Source: Cyanobacteria bacterium FACHB-502
GTDB lineage: Bacteria; Cyanobacteriota; Cyanobacteriia; Elainellales; Elainellaceae
Assembly: GCA_014695325.1 (NCBI GenBank)
Contig: JACJNZ010000048.1
Location: forward strand, 358,512-422,511
Direction: 5' to 3'
DNA: 64,000 nt
This document shows, piece after piece, positions 47,583-55,209 of this stretch; the stretch's first letter is position 1; every line of letters begins with the position of its first letter. The notes below the pieces were generated by a model. It was not told the origin of the DNA. It did no database searches and was given only the letters and a program-made list of their open reading frames with translations. A program made the translations under genes and the position numbers.

Positions 47583-47876
47583 TTACTCCAGAAACCGAAT
47601 CACCCGCACCTGGAGATCTGGCTGTTCGGTCTGCTGATAATGAGCCGCCTGCTGCTCGATCTGCTGAAGTTGTCGCAGTGCTAGACTGCAGGGCATTCCA
47701 TATTTTGCCTGCACCCGATCGCTGGCAATTTTTAGAGCGGTGCGCGATCGTTCGACAAACTCCTCCAGGCGGTAAGATTGGGCAGGAATAAAGTAGTCTT
47801 TGACGATCAGCGAAGGCGAGTAGCAAACTTCATGAGTGCCATCGGGCCACTGGACTTCAAAGCGAATTTCAGGCAT
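47583..47876 (-). CDS. MSMEG_0570 family nitrogen-starvation-response protein
   Basis: A 97-residue small soluble protein starting at 47876 (MPEIRFEVQWPDGTHEVCYS); the frame could begin eight residues earlier. SLIVKDYFIPAQSYRLEEFV and the C-terminal RVIRFLE are typical of the MSMEG_0570 family found only in Nit1C-type clusters. Function unknown. It is the last gene of the cluster and is separated by about 90 bases from the glycosyltransferase gene, in a gap carrying repeat copy 2. Confidence 0.8.
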   Translation of the reverse strand: MPEIRFEVQWPDGTHEVCYSPSLIVKDYFIPAQSYRLEEFVERSRTALKIASDRVQAKYGMPCSLALRQLQQIEQQAAHYQQTEQPDLQVRVIRFLE

Positions 47877-47912
47877 GGGAGTTTCCTTATCAGGTTTCAA
47901 CGTTCCGCAGCA

Positions 47913-47930
47913 TTGGGGAATTTAGGGGGC
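47913..47930 (-). repeat. 18-base dispersed repeat, copy 2
   Basis: The reverse complement reads GCCCCCTAAATTCCCCAA, identical to 13710-13727. It sits in the short gap before the MSMEG_0570 family gene. Confidence 0.7.
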
Positions 47931-47966
47931 AGTGTAAAATCTCTGTTGCTGCTCAAACATTTTCAA

Positions 47967-49160
47967 TCAATTAAAACTAGCAGAACGCATGATTGAACTC
48001 AGTAACGCTTGATAATGATCTAAGTGCATCATCGCAGATGTTTTCCAGGAATAGGTCTCAACCACCGATCGGCTATTTTGCCTCAGAGCCTGAGAAACAT
48101 CGGGCTGAATACTTTTAAGCATTGCTTGAGCGATCGAGGCTGGATGATCAGGAGCGGCGAAAAGAGTTTGCTGAGAATTGAGAAATTCAGTGAAGGGGGC
48201 ATGATCGGAAACGATCGTCGGTAAGCCGCTTGCTAACGCTTCGAGAACGACAAGTCCCCAACCTTCTTTGACAGACGGAAAGACAAACGCATCAGCACAG
48301 CGATAAAGGCAGGGAAGATGCTCGTCTGCAATTACACCCGGCAGTAGAATCGATCGATCGAGTTCAAGCTCCAGTTCGTGAACCAGTGCGAAAAACTCGT
48401 CTCGGTAGGACTGGTAATCAAATAACGTTGCGCCGCCTGCAATCACAAGCTGTGCTTTGGGAAGCGATTTCTGAACCCGGGCAAAGGCTTTAACGAGTTG
48501 CAGCGTATTCTTGCGTGGTTCAATGCCGCCGACTGTCAGGAATACCGGATGTCCGGTGATTTGAAGCTGTTGCTTAAGCTGAAGATCCTGAGCCGAGGAT
48601 ACCGGGGTGAATCGATCGCAGTTTACGCCGTTGATCACTCTGGGCGCGTGAATTCCATACTGCTGGAGAAGCTGCTGCTGCCAGTAATCGCTCACGCAAA
48701 AACACAAATCCGGTTCACGAATCGATCGTTCCTGGCAATGCTGAAGATAAGGACTGTTGTAATCTTCGATATGGTGAACGGTACGCACAAACGAATGCAC
48801 AAACCCACGTTGACGTAACGCTGCTAAGGCATTTGCGCTAATGCAATCCTGAGCATGAAAAATGTCGTAATTCTCAGACTGAAGATGATGCTCCAGGAAA
48901 TCAACAAACTCCTGAATCCGCTGCTGAATCAGGCGATCGATCTCCGGCGGGGCGGTTCCTGCTGGAACAGGCTGATAGCGGCAAGCCAGCGATCGAGGCG
49001 ATGCAGTTCCTCCTACAAAGTAATCAAAACCCCGCCCGTCTTTATCCAGCGCATACACGCAAAGCTGATGCCCTTGCTGATGCAGTGCTTCTGCCAGTTC
49101 GAGCGTGTGAATCACGCTGCCTCTGGGCTTAGTGGAATAGGTGAACAGGGCAATTCGCAT
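47967..49160 (-). CDS. MSMEG_0565 family glycosyltransferase (GT4 type)
   Basis: A 397-residue GT-B fold glycosyltransferase starting at 49160 (MRIALFTYSTKPRGSVIHTL). C-terminal GT4 motifs are FLTVGGIEPRKNTLQLVKAF, the E-x7-E region FPSVKEGWGLVVLEALASGL and PTIVSDHAPF. N-terminal HAQDCISANAL fits the acceptor domain. The MSMEG_0565 family occurs next to the Nit1C core genes, so it probably glycosylates the cluster product. It begins 23 bases after the AIR-synthase-like gene stops. Confidence 0.87.
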   Translation of the reverse strand: MRIALFTYSTKPRGSVIHTLELAEALHQQGHQLCVYALDKDGRGFDYFVGGTASPRSLACRYQPVPAGTAPPEIDRLIQQRIQEFVDFLEHHLQSENYDIFHAQDCISANALAALRQRGFVHSFVRTVHHIEDYNSPYLQHCQERSIREPDLCFCVSDYWQQQLLQQYGIHAPRVINGVNCDRFTPVSSAQDLQLKQQLQITGHPVFLTVGGIEPRKNTLQLVKAFARVQKSLPKAQLVIAGGATLFDYQSYRDEFFALVHELELELDRSILLPGVIADEHLPCLYRCADAFVFPSVKEGWGLVVLEALASGLPTIVSDHAPFTEFLNSQQTLFAAPDHPASIAQAMLKSIQPDVSQALRQNSRSVVETYSWKTSAMMHLDHYQALLSSIMRSASFN

Positions 49161-49183
49161 TGTGGATCGGGCAGGAACGTGGA

Positions 49184-50155
49184 TCAAGCAGGAACAGCAG
49201 GGGTGAAACCTGTAAGCGGCTGCTTCTGCAAATTCCAGAAACAGATGGAATCTTGCTGCAATCGAAGCACCAGCTCGGACGTGCAGTTCACTTCGCCAAT
49301 CGGTTCACAGATGAGCTGACGATCGCGAAACATTGCCTGAACCGTTGCGACATGATCAGAATCAATGCTCAACAGAAAGCCGTAGCTGGGAAACGCCGTT
49401 AGCCATTGATCGAGCGAGACACCTGCTGGGCAGGGAATGGCGTCCAGGTTCAGAACTGCCCCACAAGCGGAAGTTTCGAGCAGCATGAGGGTTGTGCCAA
49501 TCACGCCGCCCATACTAATGTCCTTTCCGGCACGGCAAAGCCTTTTCTCTGCCAGATCGGGCAACAGAGCCAGATCTTCCTGCAAGCGCACTGGATCAGC
49601 CTTGGTCGCGGCATTCCAGAAGGCAAATTCAGGGTGCATCTGCCCGTCGAAATTGACTGCCATTAAAAGCTGCTGACCGGGCTGAGCATCAAAGCTTGTC
49701 ATCAGACGTTCTGCCCGTCCTAAAATCGAGACAGAAAGCGCATTATAAGGACTATGGCAGTTGGTGTGTCCGCCCACGATCGGCACATCATATGCTTGAG
49801 CAGCTGCCTGCATTCCTGCCCAGATTTGCTGCGATTGTTCAACCGACTGGCTCCAGAGCGCATCGACCAAGGCGATCGGCCGACCCCCCATCGCATAGAT
49901 ATCGCTCACGTTGACCATCACCGCAGACCAGCCTGCAAACCAGGGGTCCTGCTCGACAAAAAATGGCATCATTCCCTCGCTTGCCAGCAGCAAATAAGCT
50001 TCCCCATCGGGAATCGCGGCGCAGTCATCGCCCAGCAGCACCTCTGCATCAAGCCAGTTAGGGGTTTGACGCAGAAAGTGGGCGGCAGTCTGAATATCTT
50101 GCTTGTGCAAAACGCCGATCGATTCTTGCAGCTTGGTAACGAGGGTAGACAGCAT
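49184..50155 (-). CDS. AIR-synthase-like protein of the Nit1C cluster (Sll0787 type)
   Basis: A 323-residue PurM-like ATP-binding protein. The start at 50155 (MLSTLVTKLQESIGVLHKQD) overlaps the GNAT stop codon (ATGA). Motifs are LLGDDCAAIPDG (metal-binding acidic residues), MMPFFVEQDPWFAGWSAVMV, VNVSDIYAMGGRPIALVDAL and GRAGKDISMGG-like CRAGKDISMGGVIGT. The fold is shared with AIR synthetase and selenophosphate synthetase, so an ATP-dependent activation is expected, substrate unknown. In other clusters it is fused to or adjacent to the GNAT part. Confidence 0.82.
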   Translation of the reverse strand: MLSTLVTKLQESIGVLHKQDIQTAAHFLRQTPNWLDAEVLLGDDCAAIPDGEAYLLLASEGMMPFFVEQDPWFAGWSAVMVNVSDIYAMGGRPIALVDALWSQSVEQSQQIWAGMQAAAQAYDVPIVGGHTNCHSPYNALSVSILGRAERLMTSFDAQPGQQLLMAVNFDGQMHPEFAFWNAATKADPVRLQEDLALLPDLAEKRLCRAGKDISMGGVIGTTLMLLETSACGAVLNLDAIPCPAGVSLDQWLTAFPSYGFLLSIDSDHVATVQAMFRDRQLICEPIGEVNCTSELVLRLQQDSICFWNLQKQPLTGFTPAVPA

Positions 50156-50700
50156 CAGGACGCTTCTCTTGCTTGAAAGGGGAGGACGGGACGGGGTTCG
50201 ATTGCCGAGGAAAACTGCGAAGCAACCGTAGGAGGATAATAATTCAAATCCGCCTGCATCAGGTGATGGGGACGATCGCAAATTGTAATTTCTTCCAAGG
50301 ATTCCCAGTGAAGCCGCTGGAAAAACCGCACGTTTTGAAGCTGAACCGTCGCCAGAAATCGCTCGCAACCCCAGGTGTTGGCTGTTGTGACTGCCTTGTG
50401 AATTAATCCTTTGCCGATCTGCCAGCCTTTGCGATAGTTGCAGTGTGTTCCCAGTCGTCCGCCGTACCAGAAGCCAGGTTGGGTTTCATAGATTCGCACC
50501 ACCCCGACGATCGGATTCCGTTCATTTTCCAAGCCTTCCTGCAAATGCACAGCCACGATCGGATAGGCAGTCTGATCGATTTCATCCAGGTCGCTGTCCT
50601 GAAAAAGCCGCTGTTCGTCTACAAAAATCGAATGGCGCAGGGCAAAATAGGCTGCAATTTCATCAGGCGTTGTTGCAAGCTTGAACTGATATCGATTCAT
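50155..50700 (-). CDS. MSMEG_0567 family GNAT acetyltransferase
   Basis: A 181-residue GCN5-related N-acyltransferase. MNRYQFKLATTPDEIAAYFA and LRHSIFVDEQRLF open the fold; acyl-CoA binding region is RLGTHCNYRKGWQIGKGLIH. It couples translationally to the AIR-synthase-like gene (ATGA overlap at 50155). The family is confined to Nit1C-type clusters. The acyl acceptor is unknown. Confidence 0.82.
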   Translation of the reverse strand: MNRYQFKLATTPDEIAAYFALRHSIFVDEQRLFQDSDLDEIDQTAYPIVAVHLQEGLENERNPIVGVVRIYETQPGFWYGGRLGTHCNYRKGWQIGKGLIHKAVTTANTWGCERFLATVQLQNVRFFQRLHWESLEEITICDRPHHLMQADLNYYPPTVASQFSSAIEPRPVLPFQAREAS

Positions 50701-50764
50701 ATTTGCTGAACCTGAGTGATGCGTGATTTCGGGAAAACTTCAAACTCTTTAAGAGAAGGTACGT

Positions 50765-51877
50765 CTAAACCTCATACGTCGAAAGCGCAGAACAAGCCCC
50801 ACACTTCGCACACCCCGCCTTCATCTCTGCCGAGCGCAGCCCGGATTGCTTCAGCATTGCGCCGACTCGCTCGTAAAGCGTCTGCATAAATTCACTTTGA
50901 GGAGCCGGATGATTTGCCAGAGGCGTTCCCGTAATTGGTACAAAAGGCACAACAAAGGGATAAACGCCGATCTGAATCAATCGATCGCACATCTCCAAAA
51001 GTGTCTCTAAGCTATCTCCCAAACCTGCTAGTAAATAAGTGCTAACCTGTCCCCAGCCAAATACCTGAACCGCTGTCCCAAACGCATCAAAATAATGGGC
51101 TAAAGGCACAGATGCTTTTCCCGGCATAATTCGCGATCGAATCTCTGGATCAGCGGCTTCCAGGTGCATTCCTAAATTTTCAACGCCTGCATTTTTGAGG
51201 CGATCGAACCAGGCAAAATCGTCGGGCGGCTCGCACTGGGCCTGGATCGGTAAGTTTACCCTGGCTTTGATGGCTCTGGCGCATTCAGTCAGGTAGGCTG
51301 CGCCGCGATCGGGCGTATTGGGCGTTCCAGTGGTCATTACCATTTGCTTGATACCGTCTAGCCGCACGGCTGCTTCTGCGACCTCTGCAAGCTGCGCTGG
51401 CGTTTTGCGAGCGATCGTTCTGCCTGCTTCGAGCGATTGCCCGATCGCACAAAATTGACAGGACGTTGCAGCATCGCTGTAGCGCATACAAGTTTGTAGC
51501 ACGGTAGTTGCTAGCACATCTCGACTGTGAAGCAGCGCAATCTTCCAGTAGGGAATGCCCTCTGCCGTGGTCAGACCATAGAACTGGGGCTGTTGCGGAA
51601 ATTGAATCGGAGCGATCGGTTCTCCCTGACGTTCTAACAGCATTTCGGCTACTTTGCCGTTTTCCGTCAGGGCAATTGTGCCATCCACTCTCACGCTGTA
51701 GGGTGACTGTGCTGCCGGACTGTTGAAGATCGGAACCATTACCGTTGTGCCATCCACCGTCACAGCTTTATGATCCGACGGGCCTGCCCCACCCTGACGA
51801 CCCGATGCACCCACATCCGAATCGACTAGCTTCAGACCATAGGACTGAAGTTCAGTAATCAGCGTTTGCTTATTCAT
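50765..51877 (-). CDS. MSMEG_0568 family radical SAM protein
   Basis: A 370-residue radical SAM enzyme starting at 51877 (MNKQTLITELQSYGLKLVDS), ten residues after another in-frame ATG. The cluster-binding cysteines are TCMRYSDAATSCQFC, i.e. C-x9-C-x2-C rather than the usual CxxxCxxC. A C-terminal CAKCGAC motif may hold a second iron-sulfur cluster. MVMTTGTPNTPDRGAAYL and LGMHLEAADPEIRSRIMPG are barrel strands. In Nit1C clusters it is the signature tailoring enzyme; its reaction is unknown. Confidence 0.9.
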   Translation of the reverse strand: MNKQTLITELQSYGLKLVDSDVGASGRQGGAGPSDHKAVTVDGTTVMVPIFNSPAAQSPYSVRVDGTIALTENGKVAEMLLERQGEPIAPIQFPQQPQFYGLTTAEGIPYWKIALLHSRDVLATTVLQTCMRYSDAATSCQFCAIGQSLEAGRTIARKTPAQLAEVAEAAVRLDGIKQMVMTTGTPNTPDRGAAYLTECARAIKARVNLPIQAQCEPPDDFAWFDRLKNAGVENLGMHLEAADPEIRSRIMPGKASVPLAHYFDAFGTAVQVFGWGQVSTYLLAGLGDSLETLLEMCDRLIQIGVYPFVVPFVPITGTPLANHPAPQSEFMQTLYERVGAMLKQSGLRSAEMKAGCAKCGACSALSTYEV

Positions 51878-51908
51878 AGTGAGAATGATGAGTGAATGAT
51901 CGGGCAAA

Positions 51909-52916
51909 TCAGGTGTCGATTGCTAAAGGCGTTTCGGATGATGCCCAAGAAGACGGGAAAACTGATTGAGAAGATGAATCAGAAGATACTGCGTTTAACA
52001 TTGTCCTTGCCTCAGGATTCATCTGCAATTGCAGCAAATCAGGACGGGCATAGTGACCGACCGAATCCATCATGCGCTTGCGCTTGGTGATCAGCGAGAA
52101 GTCGAGATCGGCAACGATCATGCCCTCGCCTTCGGTAATGGGCGGACAGAGATGATTGCCTTCGGGACCAATAATGGCAGTATTACAGCCGCCGCTCAGC
52201 ACCCGCTGAAGCTTTTCATCAGTGGTAATTTGTCCGACCTGTTCCGGCGAGAGCCAACCTGTTGAATTAATCACAAAACAGCCTGACTCCAGCGCATGAT
52301 GGCGAATCGTAACCTCAATCTGATCAGTAAAAATCTGCCCTACCAGGGAACCAGGAAACTGGGCGCAGTGAATCTGCTCATGCTGTGTCATCAGCGCGAA
52401 GCGAGCCAGGGGATTGTAATGCTCCCAACAGGCAAGCGCGCCAATCCGCCCTACCGCAGAATCGATCGCCTTCAGCCCTGATCCATCTCCCTGCCCCCAA
52501 ACCATGCGCTCGTGATAAGTCGGCGTGATCTTGCGTCGCTTAAGCAGCAGGGTTCCATCTGCATCGAAAATGAGCTGTGTGTTATAGAGGGAGCCATGAT
52601 CGCGCTCATTCACACCTAGCACCACAACCATGCCATAGGAACGCGCCGCACGGCTTACGGCATCGGTGACAGGTCCGGGAACGGTTACAGCTTCTTCGTA
52701 GAGCCGCATGTGTTCCTTGCCCATTAGAACCGGGGGCTGCACAAACGAGAAGTAGGGATAGTAGGGAATGAACGTTTCTGGGAAAACGACAATCTGTGCC
52801 CCTTCTTTTGCAGCCTGGGCGATCGACTGCAACACTTTCTCAGTTGTACCATCCCGGTTAAACAGCACCGGACTGATCTGGACTGCTGCGGCGCGAACCG
52901 TGCGTGAGTAATCCAT
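51909..52916 (-). CDS. Nit6803-family nitrilase (Nit1C)
   Basis: A 335-residue nitrilase, the hallmark of the Nit1C cluster. Catalytic triad: Glu in [14 protein letters not shown], Lys in [15 protein letters not shown] and Cys in [15 protein letters not shown]. Close relatives (Synechocystis Sll0784) hydrolyse nitriles to acids and ammonia. In some proteobacteria the cluster supports growth on cyanide; whether that applies here is unknown. Sll0783-family gene lies 69 bases upstream; radical SAM gene 31 bases downstream. Confidence 0.93.
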   Translation of the reverse strand: MDYSRTVRAAAVQISPVLFNRDGTTEKVLQSIAQAAKEGAQIVVFPETFIPYYPYFSFVQPPVLMGKEHMRLYEEAVTVPGPVTDAVSRAARSYGMVVVLGVNERDHGSLYNTQLIFDADGTLLLKRRKITPTYHERMVWGQGDGSGLKAIDSAVGRIGALACWEHYNPLARFALMTQHEQIHCAQFPGSLVGQIFTDQIEVTIRHHALESGCFVINSTGWLSPEQVGQITTDEKLQRVLSGGCNTAIIGPEGNHLCPPITEGEGMIVADLDFSLITKRKRMMDSVGHYARPDLLQLQMNPEARTMLNAVSSDSSSQSVFPSSWASSETPLAIDT

Positions 52917-52985
52917 AGAATCACAAATTGCGGATGCAAACGGTGGGGAAATTTAGCCCAGTTTGTCCTGAATCCGAACTGGAGA

Positions 52986-53468
52986 TTAAACCGTCCAGGT
53001 ATCGAGGATAAAAGCGTTGTCTTTGCGGTGCATCAAAATGATGTCTAATACATCAAGCGGATTAATCGGGCGAATGCCGGGAATCAGTGAGGGTTCGCCG
53101 TGTCCGTACAGGGCTTGCAGCGCAAAACGGCAGGCATAGACTTTACCCCCTTCTGCCATGAACTTGCTGAGCTGATCGTTGAAATTTTGGTGTCCGGGGA
53201 AAGCAGAATCGCCCAACTTCGGGAAGCCGCGCTGCACACCGAGGGTCACGCCCGGACCATAAAGCAGCACCGATGTTTCAAAGCCTTTTCGCAGCAGACG
53301 AGTTGCTTGCAGCAGATTCACGAACCCGATCGATCCTTCAAAGGCGACAGTGTGAAATGTTACCAGTGCTTTCTCACCCGGTTCTGCTTTGACATCAGGA
53401 AATACTTTCTCTTCATAATCGACAAAGAAATCACCAACTTGATGGGCGGGGGCTGTTACTTCAGGCAT
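52986..53468 (-). CDS. MSMEG_0572/Sll0783 family nitrogen-starvation-response protein
   Basis: A 160-residue soluble protein ([20 protein letters not shown] ... [20 protein letters not shown]) of the Sll0783 family. In Synechocystis Sll0783 is strongly induced by nitrogen starvation and is needed for normal polyhydroxybutyrate accumulation. The start at 53468 is preceded by AAAGGAAAA on the minus strand. A strong NtcA-type promoter lies 50-90 bases upstream (53517-53559). It resembles the DsrE/DsrF-like fold in its C-terminal half; the biochemical role is unknown. Confidence 0.9.
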   Translation of the reverse strand: MPEVTAPAHQVGDFFVDYEEKVFPDVKAEPGEKALVTFHTVAFEGSIGFVNLLQATRLLRKGFETSVLLYGPGVTLGVQRGFPKLGDSAFPGHQNFNDQLSKFMAEGGKVYACRFALQALYGHGEPSLIPGIRPINPLDVLDIILMHRKDNAFILDTWTV

Positions 53469-53516
53469 ACCATTTTCCTTTGTGGATTGGTTTGTGAATT
53501 GGATCGACGTGTTGTC

Positions 53517-53559
53517 AGATTACGAGGTTGCTCACACAATATTTTGTATCTTTAATTAC
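53517..53559 (-). promoter_or_regulatory. NtcA-activated promoter of the Nit1C operon
   Basis: On the minus strand GTA-ATTAAAGA-TAC (53559-53546) is followed after 23 bases by TAATCT (53522-53517). This is the canonical class of NtcA promoter (GTA-N8-TAC, 20-24 bases, TA-N3-T). It lies 49 bases before the Sll0783-family start codon. NtcA is the global nitrogen activator of cyanobacteria. Confidence 0.8.
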
Positions 53560-53693
53560 AGAGCGTCAAGATTTGGCGATAGGGTCAGGTGCGCGATCGA
53601 GGGTGGGGGAAGAATGCTGCGATCGGGGGTTAGAACCTGTTTAAATCGATAGGTCATTGAGATTGTGCGATTAAAACGAACTCTGTCTCCCCT

Positions 53694-54971
53694 CTACGAA
53701 CCCAACAAAAACTCATTCACCACGCTCCAATCCTGCGCCACGACCACTCGTTTACGAGCCACCATATAGTCCGCTAAATACGTCGCATCTCGCGCAATTC
53801 CTGAAAATCGCCCAGAGCCCCAGGTATAAAGCCAGGGCAGCCCCAGAAAATACAGTCCCCAAACGCCAGTCACGCCGCGATCGTGTCCCGGATAGCCCTT
53901 TCCATCAAACACAGGCACTTCGATCCAGCTAAAGTCCGACTGATATCCTGTACACCAGATTATCGTGCGGATATTTTCTTGCTCGTAGTCGATCGCCAAT
54001 GAATTCTCGATGGGTTCCCAAACCGGATGATAGGGAGGCTCGATCGGCGCATCGATTTGATTCTTTTCGATAAACGTATCAATTGTTTTTTTGATGCTTT
54101 CGGCGACGGCATCTGCCTGATCCAGATTGTGTTTCAGGTCGTTTTGAAACTGGAGCTGGGTTCCTTCAGCTGCTTTCAATTTACCGTGCAGTTTCATGCC
54201 TTCTCGCGCAAACTGGCGCAGGTCAATCTCGCGTCCGCCGTCTCTGCCTGTCACATAATGATTGGCTTTTGCCCGCACTTTCTCTTTTTGCGGATGCTGA
54301 TCGATCGGCAAATCGTAATAACCCATTTGATCAAGCCAATCTACTACATCTTTGCCGCGATATCGACGAGGCGATCGAGGCGCACCGCCCACGCACAAAT
54401 GCACCTGTCTCCCTGCAAGATGCAGATCCTCTGCAATTTGACAGCCCGATTGTCCAGTGCCCACCACCAGCACCGCTCCATCCGGCAAAGATTCGGAATT
54501 TCTGTACTCAGAAGAATGGATCTGATGCAGCGCAGGCAGACATTCGGCAAGACGCGGAATGCGAGGTACATGGTAGCCGCCGATCGCTACAACGACCTGA
54601 TCTGCCGTAAAGTCTCCGATCGAAGTTGTGACTTCAAACTGTTGCGCTTCATTTCTGCAAAGTTTTAGCACTTCTACGCCTTCTTTGAGCGGTGGTTCAA
54701 ATGAGGCGGCATAGCGTTCGATGTAGCACACAATTTCTTCTTTTTGCATGAAGCCCTGCGGGTCATTGCCGGGATAGGGAAAACCGGGAAGCTGGCACTG
54801 CCAGTTCGGAGTGACCAGGCAAAAACTGTCCCATCGCTTTTCGCGCCATGCGTAGCCAATCTGGTTTTTCTCAAAAACGATGTGGTCAATGCCGCGTTCT
54901 TTCAGGCAATAGCTCATCGACAGACCCGCCTGTCCGCCGCCGACAATAATAGCTGAGTAGTGATTGCTCAT
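53694..54971 (-). CDS. MSMEG_0569 family flavin-dependent oxidoreductase
   Basis: A 425-residue monooxygenase-like flavoprotein, started at 54971 (MSNHYSAIIVGGGQAGLSMS) where the FAD motif GGGQAG begins; an upstream in-frame extension of 37 residues looks unconserved. A second dinucleotide motif (VLVVGTGQSGCQIAEDLHLA) binds NADPH, and WCTGYQSDFSWIEVP is the ATG-type motif of class B flavin monooxygenases. It is the most upstream of the cluster genes and lies 225 bases before the Sll0783-family gene with its own candidate NtcA site. Confidence 0.9.
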   Translation of the reverse strand: MSNHYSAIIVGGGQAGLSMSYCLKERGIDHIVFEKNQIGYAWREKRWDSFCLVTPNWQCQLPGFPYPGNDPQGFMQKEEIVCYIERYAASFEPPLKEGVEVLKLCRNEAQQFEVTTSIGDFTADQVVVAIGGYHVPRIPRLAECLPALHQIHSSEYRNSESLPDGAVLVVGTGQSGCQIAEDLHLAGRQVHLCVGGAPRSPRRYRGKDVVDWLDQMGYYDLPIDQHPQKEKVRAKANHYVTGRDGGREIDLRQFAREGMKLHGKLKAAEGTQLQFQNDLKHNLDQADAVAESIKKTIDTFIEKNQIDAPIEPPYHPVWEPIENSLAIDYEQENIRTIIWCTGYQSDFSWIEVPVFDGKGYPGHDRGVTGVWGLYFLGLPWLYTWGSGRFSGIARDATYLADYMVARKRVVVAQDWSVVNEFLLGS

Positions 54972-55104
54972 AGCTGCTGAGGTGAAATGGGTGATGGGGA
55001 AATGAATACAGCGTTTACAGTCTATTGATAAACAAAGGGATGGGAGGGCGAAGTTCCACACCGGGAAACCTCTGCATCCCATTTAAGTCCTTGAAGAAGT
55101 TGCT

Positions 55105-55118
55105 GTAGATAAACTTAC
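55105..55118 (-). promoter_or_regulatory. Possible NtcA site upstream of the flavoprotein gene
   Basis: An exact GTA-N8-TAC palindrome (GTAGATAAACTTAC on the plus strand), 134 bases before the start at 54971. The best -10 on the minus strand (TTAAAT after 18 bases) is poorly spaced, so support is weaker than for the 53.5 kb site. Confidence 0.45.
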
Positions 55119-55209
55119 TGTCAGCCTAGATTTTTTATCTATGAAGTCTTTGTATTCTCAGATACGAAATTCCCAAGTCTATTGATATTGGTAGGTGCAG
55201 CTCGACAAA

